Positions 15,716 to 24,731 of a stretch of DNA of 64,000 nt are shown piece after piece. The stretch covers positions 1-64,000 of the forward strand of contig NZ_BAABJQ010000030.1 in assembly GCF_039543385.1 (NCBI RefSeq). Direction: 5' to 3'. The notes beneath the pieces are model-generated. The model saw nothing but the letters and a program-made list of their open reading frames with translations. It did not search any database and had not been told where the DNA came from. The translations under genes and the position numbers were made by a program. Each line of letters begins with the position of its first letter. Positions within the stretch are counted from its first letter, which is position 1. Source of the stretch: Rugosimonospora acidiphila (GTDB lineage Bacteria; Actinomycetota; Actinomycetes; Mycobacteriales; Micromonosporaceae).

Positions 15716-17710
15716 CTAGTGCAGGAGCGCGGCGATCGGCAGTCCGAGGAAGAACAGCAGACCGCCCGGCGACCCGACGCCGGTCTCGTCGTCGTAGCCA
15801 CGCTTGCTGTGAATCGTGGTGCTCTGCACGTCGATCGTCTGCAGCTGGTACGTCTTGCCCTGCGTGTTGTCGACCGAGTTGGCGAAGTTCGTCCGCACCT
15901 CGGCCAGCGGGCTGGTCGGCGCGGTGATGTCGTTCAGAGCGGGCGTGTTCAACAGCTTGTAGTACAACGGGTTCATGAAGCCGAGCTTGCGGTGGGAGAA
16001 CTGGTCTGCCACCGCTACCACGCCGGCCAGCAGCGGCGAGGACAGGCTCGTACCGCCGATGCGGTACTGGTCCCAGTGGGTACCCTCCGGGAAGACCTGG
16101 GTCTGCCCAACCTCGAAGCCGGTGTTCGGGTCACCCGGCATCGAGATGTCCGGCACGGCGCGCATCGGCGTCTTGCCGCCGAAGTACTCCGAGATGGACG
16201 TGGGTACCTTGCCCCGCTGGTAGAACGGCTGCGCGTACAGGACGCTGGTGCCGCCGCCACCACCGGAGCTGTAGGTGCCGGGCGGTGCCGGGTCCCAGGC
16301 TCCGTTGGTCAGCAACGAGTACGAGCTCTGCCAGCCGTGCTCCCAGATCCGCTGGCCGTTCTTGCCGATGGCGACGCTGGTGCCACCGACACCGGTCACG
16401 TACGGCGAGTCAGCCGGGAACTCGACGCTCTTCGACGCCGGATCGGTACCACCCACCGTCCGGTCACCCGCGTCACCGCTGGAGAAGTTCACGGTGATGC
16501 CGGTGAGCGCGGCCTCGAGGGAGAACTCGGTGTAAAAGTCGACGTAGTCCTGGCTGAGCGTGTTGATGTCGTCCGTGCCGTCGGTCCACGAGTTGGTGAT
16601 GATGTCCGCCACGTGGTTGTCGATCGTCTCGGCCCACGCGTCGTCCAGACCGCTGCTGCAGTCGGACCCGCCGACGTAGACGACCTTCGCACCCGGAGCC
16701 ATCGCGTGCACGGCCTCGACGTCGAGGGTCTCCTCGCCGTACCAGCCGGACGCACCGCAGTCGTCGATCAGGTCGTACCCGTCCGGACCCGGCGTGATCT
16801 GGCTGAACTGGCCGGGCTTGAACAGCGGTTGCCCATGTACCTGGTTGTACTTCTGCGCATCGGCGAGGATGGTCGGCGCCGCGTACGCGTCGGTGATGGC
16901 CACCGTGACGCCGCGCCCGTCGATGCCGGCGCGCAGCAGGCTGCTCTCGCCGTACGCCGACTGGTACTGCTGGGGCCCGTACCCGCACACCGCGTACGGC
17001 TGCTTCTTGCCGTATGCGGAGGGCTTGTCCGTGGCCACCTTCTGGCCGAAGTAGTCCGAGCACGGGTCGACGCCGAAGCGCTCACCCGCGGGCGGCCCGG
17101 GCTCCATGTCGGCCGGCTTGTGCAACTGGGCGCCCTGATCGATGCCCAGGACACCCGAGATCACCCCGGTCACCGCGGCCGGCGTGCCGGCCGGGAACGA
17201 CAGCGCCGAGGAGTTGGCGCGCACCGTCTTGCCTTGGTACGAGAAGTTCTTCACCGTGGTGGCGAAGGTCTTCTCGATCTGGCCCGCGGTCCCACTGGCC
17301 TCGACGTACATGCCACTGGTCAGCGTCTTCGTGACCCGGAAGCCCTGCTTGGTCAGCCAGTCCTTCACGGTGTTCACGTCGGATGCGCTCGGCGCGAACT
17401 GGGCCCGGAACTGCGCGTTGGTCAGCCACTTGCCGTAGCTCGCGCTGGTCGGGTCCGAGATTTTCTGCAGTGTCGCGACCGCGGCGCTGCTGTTGCGCAT
17501 GCCGAGCAGTACCCCGAAGCCGATCTGGTCGCTCGTCGAGGTGTTGCTCAGCGGATGTGCCTGGCCCTCCCACTGGGGCATGCTCCCCGGGATGACCTGC
17601 CTGCTCGGGGCAGCGAACGCCGAGGGGGCCAGAGCGCTGACGGTCACCGTGCTCACCGCGATCGCGAGACCGACCATCAGACGTCGCCGGCGTAGCGGCG
17701 ATCTTTCCAT
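15716..17710 (-). CDS. Secreted S53 (sedolisin) serine-carboxyl peptidase
   Basis: An acid-acting exported endopeptidase. The ATG at 17710 follows GGAGG; an upstream start would add 15 residues. The 664-residue product opens with a basic RRRR region and a hydrophobic Sec-type signal ending near APSAFAAP. An N-terminal pro-domain covers about residues 45-200 (SYGKWLTNAQFRAQFAP). The catalytic residues are all seen: Glu326 and Asp330 in GEETLD, the oxyanion Asp in SSGDAGD, and Ser555 in GGTSLSSP. Activation by autoprocessing of the pro-domain is known for this family. It is a single-gene unit followed by a strong terminator. Confidence 0.93.
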   Translation of the reverse strand: MERSPLRRRRLMVGLAIAVSTVTVSALAPSAFAAPSRQVIPGSMPQWEGQAHPLSNTSTSDQIGFGVLLGMRNSSAAVATLQKISDPTSASYGKWLTNAQFRAQFAPSASDVNTVKDWLTKQGFRVTKTLTSGMYVEASGTAGQIEKTFATTVKNFSYQGKTVRANSSALSFPAGTPAAVTGVISGVLGIDQGAQLHKPADMEPGPPAGERFGVDPCSDYFGQKVATDKPSAYGKKQPYAVCGYGPQQYQSAYGESSLLRAGIDGRGVTVAITDAYAAPTILADAQKYNQVHGQPLFKPGQFSQITPGPDGYDLIDDCGASGWYGEETLDVEAVHAMAPGAKVVYVGGSDCSSGLDDAWAETIDNHVADIITNSWTDGTDDINTLSQDYVDFYTEFSLEAALTGITVNFSSGDAGDRTVGGTDPASKSVEFPADSPYVTGVGGTSVAIGKNGQRIWEHGWQSSYSLLTNGAWDPAPPGTYSSGGGGGTSVLYAQPFYQRGKVPTSISEYFGGKTPMRAVPDISMPGDPNTGFEVGQTQVFPEGTHWDQYRIGGTSLSSPLLAGVVAVADQFSHRKLGFMNPLYYKLLNTPALNDITAPTSPLAEVRTNFANSVDNTQGKTYQLQTIDVQSTTIHSKRGYDDETGVGSPGGLLFFLGLPIAALLH

Positions 17711-17876
17711 GCGATTCCTCCATCTCACACGGAAGGTGTTCGATGGCTTAAGCAAATACAGATTGATGAGTCTCGGTCAAGATTCAAACATCGGCGTGTT
17801 TGCGGCGAATCCGGAGATCGCGGCTGCGGGGTGGGCCGGCGAGGGTGAAGACGAGGGTTGCCGGGTCGCCGACCAG

Positions 17877-18983
17877 TCAGCGACCCGCGATGGCCTGCCG
17901 TAAGACCGGCGCGGTCGACTCGGGCGGGCTCGGGTTGACCGACACGCCGGTGGCGAACTCCAGGCCGCCGACAGTGGTGAGCCTCGGGTAGATGGTGAGA
18001 TGCCAGCGGTACCAGCGGTGGCCGGTCGGGTCACCGACCGGACCGGCGTGCACCACCAGGTTGTACGCAGGGTCGTCGAGCACCGCGGCGAGGCCGGACA
18101 GCACCCTGGGCAGGGTAGCGGCCAGCGCGGTCAGATCCCGGTCGGAGGCCTCGGCGAGCCCGGCGCCGCGCCCGGCGGGCAGCAGCGTCGTCTGGTGCGG
18201 CACGGACGCGGCCCGGGGCTGGAAGACCAGCACGCCGCCGTCGTCCAGGACCACCCGGTCGCCGGCCCGGCGCTCGGCCGCGGCCAGCGTGTCGTGCAGG
18301 CACTCACCGGTCCGTTCATGGTGCTCCCGCGCCCGCCGCCAGCGGTCGGCCAGCCCCGGCGGCAGCCAGTGATCGCGCGACTCGTCTGGGTCGTGGCGCG
18401 GCGCGAGACGCGCCGAGCCAGCCCCGTCGGCAAGGTCGAGCGCGACGATCTGGCTGTGCGGGTGGGCCAGCGAGGCGCCGGCCCGCGCACCGTAGTTGCG
18501 GAAGACGGTGATCGCCGCGGCGCCCCCGTCGGCCAGGGCGCGGCAGCGCTCGCGCATCGCGGACAGGATCTCGGCGACCTGGTCGGGGTCTCCCCGGCGC
18601 AGGTCCCAATCGTGCTGGGCGGACTCGATCACGACCTCGTGCCGCCCGGTGAACGGCATCGCGAGGTCCGGTTCGGGCGAGGACGCCGGCCCGCCGGGCG
18701 AAGGCTCCGGCCTGCCGGGAAGCCCGGGCCCGCCGGTGCCCGCCGGATCGGTGGGCCCGCGCTCGCCGGTCGCCGCGTACAGGTTGGGTACCACCCGGAC
18801 CCGCCAGTCCCGCGCACCGGCCGGCACCCGCAGCACCTCGGGCGGCGTCATGCCCTCGTTGCCGGGGCAGAAGGGGCACGACCCCGGCGCGGCGGGCGCG
18901 CGCCCGTCGTCGGGTCGGGCGGCGCGCCGGGGCGCCATGACGCTCCAGCCGCCGGTCTCGCTGTCGATGCGGGCCTCGACCAT
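17877..18983 (-). CDS. galT: Galactose-1-phosphate uridylyltransferase-like HIT protein
   Basis: Expected to exchange UMP between UDP-glucose and a sugar 1-phosphate. The 368-residue protein has the zinc-type CPFCPGNE near residue 35, an internal motif FRNYGARAGASLAHPHSQ holding the nucleotidyl-transfer His, and a second half resembling the GalT C-terminal domain (WYRWHLTIYPRL). A Pro/Gly-rich insert lies at about residues 75-100. The GTG/ATG choice is clear: ATG at 18983 follows GGTAGGGCG. No galK or galE adjoins it. It lies 5 bases downstream of a PHP phosphatase gene and is probably cotranscribed. Some relatives act on ADP-glucose or nucleoside phosphates, so the substrate is not certain. 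Confidence 0.82.
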   Translation of the reverse strand: MVEARIDSETGGWSVMAPRRAARPDDGRAPAAPGSCPFCPGNEGMTPPEVLRVPAGARDWRVRVVPNLYAATGERGPTDPAGTGGPGLPGRPEPSPGGPASSPEPDLAMPFTGRHEVVIESAQHDWDLRRGDPDQVAEILSAMRERCRALADGGAAAITVFRNYGARAGASLAHPHSQIVALDLADGAGSARLAPRHDPDESRDHWLPPGLADRWRRAREHHERTGECLHDTLAAAERRAGDRVVLDDGGVLVFQPRAASVPHQTTLLPAGRGAGLAEASDRDLTALAATLPRVLSGLAAVLDDPAYNLVVHAGPVGDPTGHRWYRWHLTIYPRLTTVGGLEFATGVSVNPSPPESTAPVLRQAIAGR

Positions 18984-18988
18984 GCGCC

Positions 18989-19816
18989 CTACCGTAGCCA
19001 GAAGTCCAGCGGATCTTCGCCGGCCCGGAAGCCGGCCGCCTCGACGATGTCGACGGCCAGGTCGAACCGGCCGCCCACCAGCCAGGGCCGGTGCGCGTCG
19101 CTGCCGAACGACACCGCCCGGCCGCCCTCCTCGCGCCACCACCGCAGCAGGGACACCGAGGCCAGCGGCGACTTCGTGTTCATCTCCAGCACCCGGCCGG
19201 AGGTCGCCAGCGCCCGGAGCACCGCACGGTACTCCTCCTCGAAGACCGCCTCGTCGTACGCCGCGGGCCCGCTCGGCCAGTACCGGCGCGGGTAGTCCAG
19301 GTGGGCCAGCACCTCGAACTGGCCGGGGCCCTCGATCATCCGGACCAGCTCCGCGAAGTAGCGGCGCATCACCTCGTCCTCGCCGTCGTCGAGCAGGTAG
19401 AACAGCTGCTCGGCGCCGACCAGGTGGTCCTTGTGCGGCAGGGCGTGCAGGGAGCCGAGCACGCGGTCGAAGGGGCCGGTGGACAGCAGGCCGGCGATGC
19501 TGGCCCCGAACAGGTGCGGCTCGCCGGCCTCCACGCCGGACAGGACCCGCAGCGGCTTGTACCGCTCCCGGCACTGCTCGATGTCGGCCAGGTAGCCGGT
19601 GACGTCCAGCGGCCGGATCTTCTCCCACCAGTCCAGCGTCAGCGGTCCGGCCGCGATGGCGTCGTCCGCTAGCCAGTCGGTCCACTCGACGTGTTCGGTG
19701 AACGCGACCGCCGGCAGGCCCAGCTCCAGCGCGCGTTCACAGGTCGCGGCCATCGACCCCTGTCCGTCGGTATCGAATGACCACTGCGAATGCACATGAT
19801 TGTCAACCGGCAGCAC
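18989..19816 (-). CDS. PHP-domain histidinol-phosphatase-like protein
   Basis: A metal-dependent phosphoesterase of the HisK/PHP type, about 275 residues. The metal-site motif VDNHVHSQWSFDTDG is at the very start, TEHVEWTDW follows, and SDAHRP is near the C-terminus. I chose the GTG at 19816, directly before the first motif; an ATG at 19900 is possible but would overlap the upstream VOC gene and add a Gly/Arg-rich stretch without homology. It probably forms an operon with the VOC gene upstream and the GalT-like gene 5 bases downstream. Histidine biosynthesis genes are absent, so a sugar phosphate is as likely a substrate as histidinol phosphate. Confidence 0.83.
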   Translation of the reverse strand: MLPVDNHVHSQWSFDTDGQGSMAATCERALELGLPAVAFTEHVEWTDWLADDAIAAGPLTLDWWEKIRPLDVTGYLADIEQCRERYKPLRVLSGVEAGEPHLFGASIAGLLSTGPFDRVLGSLHALPHKDHLVGAEQLFYLLDDGEDEVMRRYFAELVRMIEGPGQFEVLAHLDYPRRYWPSGPAAYDEAVFEEEYRAVLRALATSGRVLEMNTKSPLASVSLLRWWREEGGRAVSFGSDAHRPWLVGGRFDLAVDIVEAAGFRAGEDPLDFWLR

Positions 19817-19868
19817 GCTGCCGAGTCTGCCACGCGCACCGGCCCGCTGCCCCCGGTCGTGTCGGGCC

Positions 19869-20267
19869 TCACCTCGGATCGCGGCGGAGGGGATGATCAT
19901 CGGGTACCTCGACGATCACGATCCGTACCCCGTCCGGGTCCTCGATCCACATCTCGATCAAGCCCCACGGCTCCCGCAGCGGCGGGCGCAGCACGCTCAC
20001 CCCGGCGGCGCTCAGCCGCCCGTGCTCGGCGCGCACGTCGCGCACCTGCAACCAGATCCGCAGGGCCGGGCTCGGGCGCTCCTCGCCCCGCCCGGACACC
20101 TCGAGCAACCCCTGCCCGAGGAAGTACACGACACCGCCAGCGCTCGCGGGACCGTCCGGCGGCCCGAACTCCCGGTACACGGCCAGCCTCAGCACGTCCC
20201 GGTAGAAGCGGTGGCTGCGGGCCGGGTCGGTCGGGCGCAGCAGGATGCGGCTGCCGAGTACCTCCAC
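19869..20267 (-). CDS. VOC-family (glyoxalase-fold) protein
   Basis: A 132-residue protein with the vicinal-oxygen-chelate fold: VEVLGSRILLRPTDPARSHR at the start, then a central RIWLQVRDV, and finally EMWIEDPDGVRIVIVEVP with the C-terminal Glu metal ligand. The GTG at 20267 is preceded by GGAGG about 11 bases away. Family members include glyoxalases, dioxygenases and resistance proteins; nothing here selects one. It lies upstream of the PHP phosphatase gene with a 52-base gap and is likely cotranscribed. Confidence 0.8.
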   Translation of the reverse strand: MEVLGSRILLRPTDPARSHRFYRDVLRLAVYREFGPPDGPASAGGVVYFLGQGLLEVSGRGEERPSPALRIWLQVRDVRAEHGRLSAAGVSVLRPPLREPWGLIEMWIEDPDGVRIVIVEVPDDHPLRRDPR

Positions 20268-20387
20268 GCCACGATCATCCTCCGGAACCCGCCGCCGCGG
20301 TGCCACTTCAGCGGCGGCGGCGCGGGCCCACAGAGCGCCGGCGGCGGCGCGGGGCTCACTTCGGCGAGCGGGCAGTGGTGTGGGCCT

Positions 20388-21434
20388 TCAGCGCGCGGGC
20401 AGTGGCGCCGCCGCCGTGCTGTCCCGGACGGTCAGCCGGGGCGGCAGCAGGCTGGAGTCCGGCACCGCCTCACCGGCCAGCTTGCGCATCAGCAGCCGGA
20501 CGGCCTGGGTGCCCACCTCCTCCGCCGGAATCAGCACCGAGGTCAGCGCCGGGGTGGCTCGCAGCGCCAGCCCGTCCGGGCAGATCGCCACCACCGACAC
20601 GTCCTCGGGCACCCGCCGGCCGTGCGCCAGCAGCGCCGCCAGAAGCTGGTCGACGACCGCCTCGTTGTGCACCACCAGCCCGGTCAGCGACGGGCGCCGT
20701 GCGAGCACCTCGCCGACCCGCTGTTCCACGGCGACCGGGTCCTCCTCGCACGGCCCGGCGTCGGCCGCCAGGTTCAGCGTCGCGGCCAGGTCCAGGAACC
20801 CCGTCATGGTGCGGCGGGCGAACCCGGTGCCCCGCTCGTACACCGCCCGGGGCGCGCCGATCAGGGCGACCTCCCGGTGCCCGAGCCGGGCCAGGTGCTC
20901 CACGCATACCTGCCCGGCCCGGTAGAAGTCGAGGTCCACGCAGGTCAGCCCGTCCGGCTCGGCGGGGAAGCCGATCAGCACGCTGGGCCGGTCGAGCTCG
21001 CACAGCAGCGGGATGCGCGCGTCGTTCAGCTCCACGTCCATCAGGATCAGGCCGTCGACCAGGGCGCTGGCGTCCATCCGGCGCAGCCCGTCGGGGCCCT
21101 CGTCGGCCGTCATCAGCAGCACGTCCTGGTCGAACTCGCGGGCGGTGGTGACCACGGAGACGGCGAACTGCATCACCACCGGGACGTGCATGCCGGCCCG
21201 CAGCGGCAGCACCAGGGCGATCACGTTGGCACGGTTGCTGGCCAGGGCCCGCGCCCCGGCGTGCGGGTGGTAGTTGAGCGTACGGATGCTCGCCAGTACC
21301 CGGGCCCGGGTGCCGGCCGAGATGGTCCGCTTTCCGCTCAGCACGTAGGAGACCGTGCTGGGTGCGACCCCGGCGTGCCGGGCGACGTCCAGGATCGTGA
21401 TCACGCCGGTGCGCTGCGACCGCCGCGGGATCAC
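20388..21434 (-). CDS. LacI-family regulator coupled to GH3
   Basis: A repressor of about 348 residues. The helix-turn-helix TILDVARHAGVAPSTVSYVL is near residue 13, followed by the hinge PHAGARALAS and a sugar-binding sensor domain. The GTG at 21434 overlaps the GH3 stop codon by 4 bases (GTGA), so the two proteins are probably made in a fixed ratio. A shorter start at 21404 is possible. Two operator palindromes upstream of GH3 would put the whole operon under its own control. It shares long identical stretches with the orphan regulator at 13246-14271, so the two may bind the same operators. Confidence 0.92.
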   Translation of the reverse strand: MIPRRSQRTGVITILDVARHAGVAPSTVSYVLSGKRTISAGTRARVLASIRTLNYHPHAGARALASNRANVIALVLPLRAGMHVPVVMQFAVSVVTTAREFDQDVLLMTADEGPDGLRRMDASALVDGLILMDVELNDARIPLLCELDRPSVLIGFPAEPDGLTCVDLDFYRAGQVCVEHLARLGHREVALIGAPRAVYERGTGFARRTMTGFLDLAATLNLAADAGPCEEDPVAVEQRVGEVLARRPSLTGLVVHNEAVVDQLLAALLAHGRRVPEDVSVVAICPDGLALRATPALTSVLIPAEEVGTQAVRLLMRKLAGEAVPDSSLLPPRLTVRDSTAAAPLPAR

Positions 21435-24316
21435 GGCAGGGCCTCGAAGCTCAGGGTGCGCAGGGCGACCCCGGGGGCGTCGAACACCGCGTACAGGTCG
21501 CGGATCCCGCGTGCGGCGCACGGCGCGGTGGCGGTGGCGAACCCGTACCGGCCGGACCGGCACTCGGTCGCCAGCGCGCCGACGACCGGACCGTCCAGCG
21601 GGTCGTCCAGGCGCAGGGTGACGGCCGCCGGGCCGCTGCCGACCCGCGCCAACTCGGCCCGGCACCGCGCGGCACCGTCGCCGAAGTCCGTACCGTCGAA
21701 GCAGATCCAGCCGCCCGGCTCGGTGGCGGTGACCGCGTCGCCGCGCTCCGGGCCCGCGTCGCACAGGGTGATCCCCGCGTACCCGTCGAAGTCCGCGGCC
21801 TGCAGCGTCCGGCCCAGCGCGGCGCGCGGCGGGATCGTCTCGCCGGCCACGCTCAGCGCGGCGGCGCACCGGATGTCGGCGCTGGAGCGGCCGACCAGGA
21901 CGTCGTGGGTGGCCCGCTCCACCACGAACCGCTGCCGGGTCACGTCCCAGAACGCGAGCTCGGCGGCCCTCAGCACGAAGCGGACGGTCAGGCGCTCGCC
22001 CGGCGCGAGGTGCACCCGGCGGAACCCGCGCAGCTGCCGGATCGGCTGCTTGACCCGGGAGCCGCGCTGCCGGGTGTAGAGCTGGACCACCTCGTCGGTG
22101 GCCCGGTCGCCGGCATTGCTCACCTCAACGCTGACGGTCAGCTCGCCGCCAGCGGTCACCGAGCCGTCCGGGCCGGCGCCGGGCGCGGACAGGCGCAGGC
22201 CGCCGTACTCGACGGGGGAGTAGGTCAGCCCGTGGCCGAACGGGTAGAGCGGGGTGCCGCGGAAGTACAGGTAGGTGGCGTCGGTGGCGACGATGTCGTA
22301 GTCGAGCAGGTCCGGTAGTTGCGCCGCGCTCCGGTACCAGGTCTGGGTCAGCCGCCCCGCGGGTGCCGCGTCACCGAACAGCGCGTCGGCCAGGGCCCGG
22401 CCGAACTCCTGCCCGCCGTGCGCGGACCACAGGATGGCCGGCACGTGCTCGTCTGCCCAGCCGATGGCGTACGGATAGCTGCTGGTGACCACCAGTACGC
22501 ACCGGGGGTTGGCCGCGTACACCGCGCGGACCAGCCGCTCCTGGTCGGGCGGCAGGCCCAGGTCGACCCGGTCCTCGGTCTCCCGCCCGTTGATCATTGG
22601 GTGGTTGCCGACCACCACGACGGCGACGTCGGCCGTGGCGGCCACCGCGGCGGCCTCGGCGACCCCGTCGTCGATCAGCTCGACGGTGAACCCGGTGGCC
22701 TCCGCCGCGCTGCCGGCGTCGGCGCGCAGCGTTCCGTCCGGGGCGATGGTGATGAACCGCCCGCTGGCCAGGTGCCGCACGATCACCTCGGTGGCGCGGT
22801 CGACCAGCTCGAAGGTCTCGTTGACCACCCAGCCGCCGGGGCACGCGGACTCGTTGGCCAGCGCGCGGCCGGCGTCGACGGTGAGGTACCGCCCGTTGGC
22901 CACCGAGCGCAGGGCCAGCACTCCCCGGCCCCAGTCGCACACGTCCAGCCAGGTGTCCGGGCCGGCGCGGTCGGCCCCGGCGCACAGCGGTCCGCCGGTG
23001 GGCGCCTGGTCGGCCGTCACGTACCGGCCGGCTGCGGCACCGGCGCCCGCCGCCACCCGCAGGGCTATCCGGTCCACGCCCTCGGCGTAGCGCACCGCGC
23101 CCGGGTCGGGCAATCGGGCGGCCAGCCCGCCACGCGCCGTCGTCGCGTACGGCAGGGTGCCGCTGTACCAGTCCGGGTACACCTTGTCGGCGAGCGGCCC
23201 CAGCACCGCGACGCTGCCGAGCCCGGACGCGGGCAGCGGCAGTGCCCGGTCGTTCTTCAGCAGCACCATCGCCTCCCGTGCGGCCCGCGCCGCCAGGTCC
23301 TGGTGGGCCGGGCAGTTGATGACCTCCTCGGTGATCTCCTCGTACGGGTTGGACCCCGGCGGGTCGAACTCGCCCAGCCGGAACCGGATGGCCAGCAATC
23401 GCCGCACCGCGGCGTCCACGTCCGCCTCGGTGAGCCGGCCGCTCGCCAGCGCGGCGGACAGCCGCTCGACGGTCAGCGTCGGGTGCTCGCCGTTGTCGGT
23501 GAAGCTGTCCACCCCGGCCCGCACCAGCGCGGCGTGCCCGGATACGTGATCGGGGTAGTAGTGCTGCGCGTCGACCACATTGGACGGTGCCTGGGCGTCG
23601 CTGACCACCAGGATCTCGTCCTCGCTCCACCCGCGCAGCTCGGCGGCCAGCAGCGGCGACAGGTGCGCCGGCCGGCCGTTGACCAGGTTGTACGAGGCCA
23701 TCACGGCGACCGCCGCGCCGGCGCGCACGGGTGCGGCGAACGCCGGCAGCTCGTACTCGCGCAGCACCCGGGGCGGCAGGTTGCTGGAGGTGGTGTCCCG
23801 GCGGGTCTCGTTGTTGTAGCCCAGGAAGTGCTTGAGCGTGGGCGCGGTCTTCAGGAACGTGGGGTGGTCGCCGCGCAGGCCGCGCGCGTACGCGGTGGCG
23901 AGCACGCCGGTCAGCAGGGGATCCTCGGAGTACCCCTCCTCGTTGCGGCCCCACCGGGGGTCCCGCAGCAGGTTGACCACCGGCGCCCAGACGTTCAGGC
24001 CGCCCCGGTCCGGGTTCTTGTGGTGAAATCCGCGCGCCTCGTCGCCGACGGCCGCGCCGACCCGCTGGACCAGCTCGGGGCTCCAGGTGCTCGCCAATCC
24101 GATGGCCTGGGGGAAGACGGTGGCCGGGCCGAGCCAGGCCAGCCCGTGCAGCGCCTCGGTGCCGGTGTGGAACGGGCCGATGCCCAGCCGGTCGACCGGC
24201 GCCTGGTGCTGGTGGAGCAGCCCGACCTTCTCCGCCAGCGTGAGCCGGTTCATCAGGTCGGAAACCCGCTGCGCCAGCGGCAGGTCCGCGTTCTGGAAGC
24301 TGTCCGGCTCACCCAT
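21431..24316 (-). CDS. GH3 beta-glycosidase with beta-trefoil insert
   Basis: Probably a beta-glucosidase or beta-xylosidase releasing sugars from plant oligosaccharides. The 961-residue protein has no signal peptide, so it is intracellular. The GH3 barrel holds the nucleophile Asp240 in VVSDAQAP and the substrate motif KHFLGYNNET. Between the barrel and the second GH3 domain an extra segment at about 425-545 has repeated GRYVTAD, GRYLTVD and GRFITIA units. It looks like a fascin-type beta-trefoil, where PA14 is commoner. A fibronectin-III-like domain (EVSNAGDRATDEVVQLY) follows, and then a C-terminal carbohydrate-binding-module-6-like region. GGGAGG precedes the ATG. Two LacI operators lie 62 and 112 bases upstream. 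Confidence 0.9.
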   Translation of the reverse strand: MGEPDSFQNADLPLAQRVSDLMNRLTLAEKVGLLHQHQAPVDRLGIGPFHTGTEALHGLAWLGPATVFPQAIGLASTWSPELVQRVGAAVGDEARGFHHKNPDRGGLNVWAPVVNLLRDPRWGRNEEGYSEDPLLTGVLATAYARGLRGDHPTFLKTAPTLKHFLGYNNETRRDTTSSNLPPRVLREYELPAFAAPVRAGAAVAVMASYNLVNGRPAHLSPLLAAELRGWSEDEILVVSDAQAPSNVVDAQHYYPDHVSGHAALVRAGVDSFTDNGEHPTLTVERLSAALASGRLTEADVDAAVRRLLAIRFRLGEFDPPGSNPYEEITEEVINCPAHQDLAARAAREAMVLLKNDRALPLPASGLGSVAVLGPLADKVYPDWYSGTLPYATTARGGLAARLPDPGAVRYAEGVDRIALRVAAGAGAAAGRYVTADQAPTGGPLCAGADRAGPDTWLDVCDWGRGVLALRSVANGRYLTVDAGRALANESACPGGWVVNETFELVDRATEVIVRHLASGRFITIAPDGTLRADAGSAAEATGFTVELIDDGVAEAAAVAATADVAVVVVGNHPMINGRETEDRVDLGLPPDQERLVRAVYAANPRCVLVVTSSYPYAIGWADEHVPAILWSAHGGQEFGRALADALFGDAAPAGRLTQTWYRSAAQLPDLLDYDIVATDATYLYFRGTPLYPFGHGLTYSPVEYGGLRLSAPGAGPDGSVTAGGELTVSVEVSNAGDRATDEVVQLYTRQRGSRVKQPIRQLRGFRRVHLAPGERLTVRFVLRAAELAFWDVTRQRFVVERATHDVLVGRSSADIRCAAALSVAGETIPPRAALGRTLQAADFDGYAGITLCDAGPERGDAVTATEPGGWICFDGTDFGDGAARCRAELARVGSGPAAVTLRLDDPLDGPVVGALATECRSGRYGFATATAPCAARGIRDLYAVFDAPGVALRTLSFEALP

Positions 24317-24377
24317 GTCGAATCCTCCCGGCCGGTGACGCTGCCGGCGTCGGCGCCACTCGCCGGATGCTCGGCAG

Positions 24378-24391
24378 TCGAAGCGCTTCGA
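24378..24391. promoter_or_regulatory. LacI operator O1 of the GH3 operon
   Basis: TCGAAGCGCTTCGA, identical to the copy at 14308. It is 62 bases before the GH3 start, in the leader or core promoter, so binding would block initiation. Confidence 0.8.
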
Positions 24392-24427
24392 TCATCGCGA
24401 ACGGGCCGCTGACGCCGCGATGAGCCT

Positions 24428-24441
24428 TCGAAGCGCTTCGA
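24428..24441. promoter_or_regulatory. LacI operator O2 of the GH3 operon
   Basis: A second perfect TCGAAGCGCTTCGA, exactly 50 bp upstream of the first. This spacing is close to five helical turns, which would place two dimers on the same DNA face. Confidence 0.8.
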
Positions 24442-24731
24442 TTAATGATTTCCGTTAGGTTGCACCGCGGTCAGCGCCACGTCAAGAGGCGACATCGATT
24501 CGCGTTGACGCCCGGCGCCGTCACCCGCTGCGCGACGCTGCCTGCCGCCACCGTGCATGGAGGGTCGGTACCGGGAGGTGAGGGCAAGTCAAGATCGGTC
24601 AACCAACGTGGGCGCCACTTCTGGGTCCGGACGGCCCAGTTCCCCCGCGCCCGAACTCTCGACCGCGACGACCATCCGTCCGGCGCGATGCTTCAGGGTG
24701 CGGGGTCAGACGTAGCCCAGCGACCGGGTGG
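24442..24731. other. Intergenic region, nothing recognised
   Basis: About 290 bp between operator O2 and the antitoxin stop. No gene, hairpin or repeat stands out. The GH3 promoter should lie at its left edge. Confidence 0.4.

Noticed and set aside
14890..15801. Extended N-terminus of the GNAT reading frame
   Set aside because: The frame is open upstream but runs antisense through the NmrA-like relic. RimJ/RimL similarity starts exactly at the ATG at 14889, which has a good ribosome site.
17877..20267. A Leloir galactose operon around galT
   Set aside because: Neither galactokinase nor UDP-galactose 4-epimerase is present; the neighbours are a PHP phosphatase and a VOC protein.
22319..24412. 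Long plus-strand frame opposite the GH3 gene
   Set aside because: It is a shadow of high-GC codon bias: no ribosome site, no recognisable domain, and the minus strand encodes a clear GH3 enzyme.
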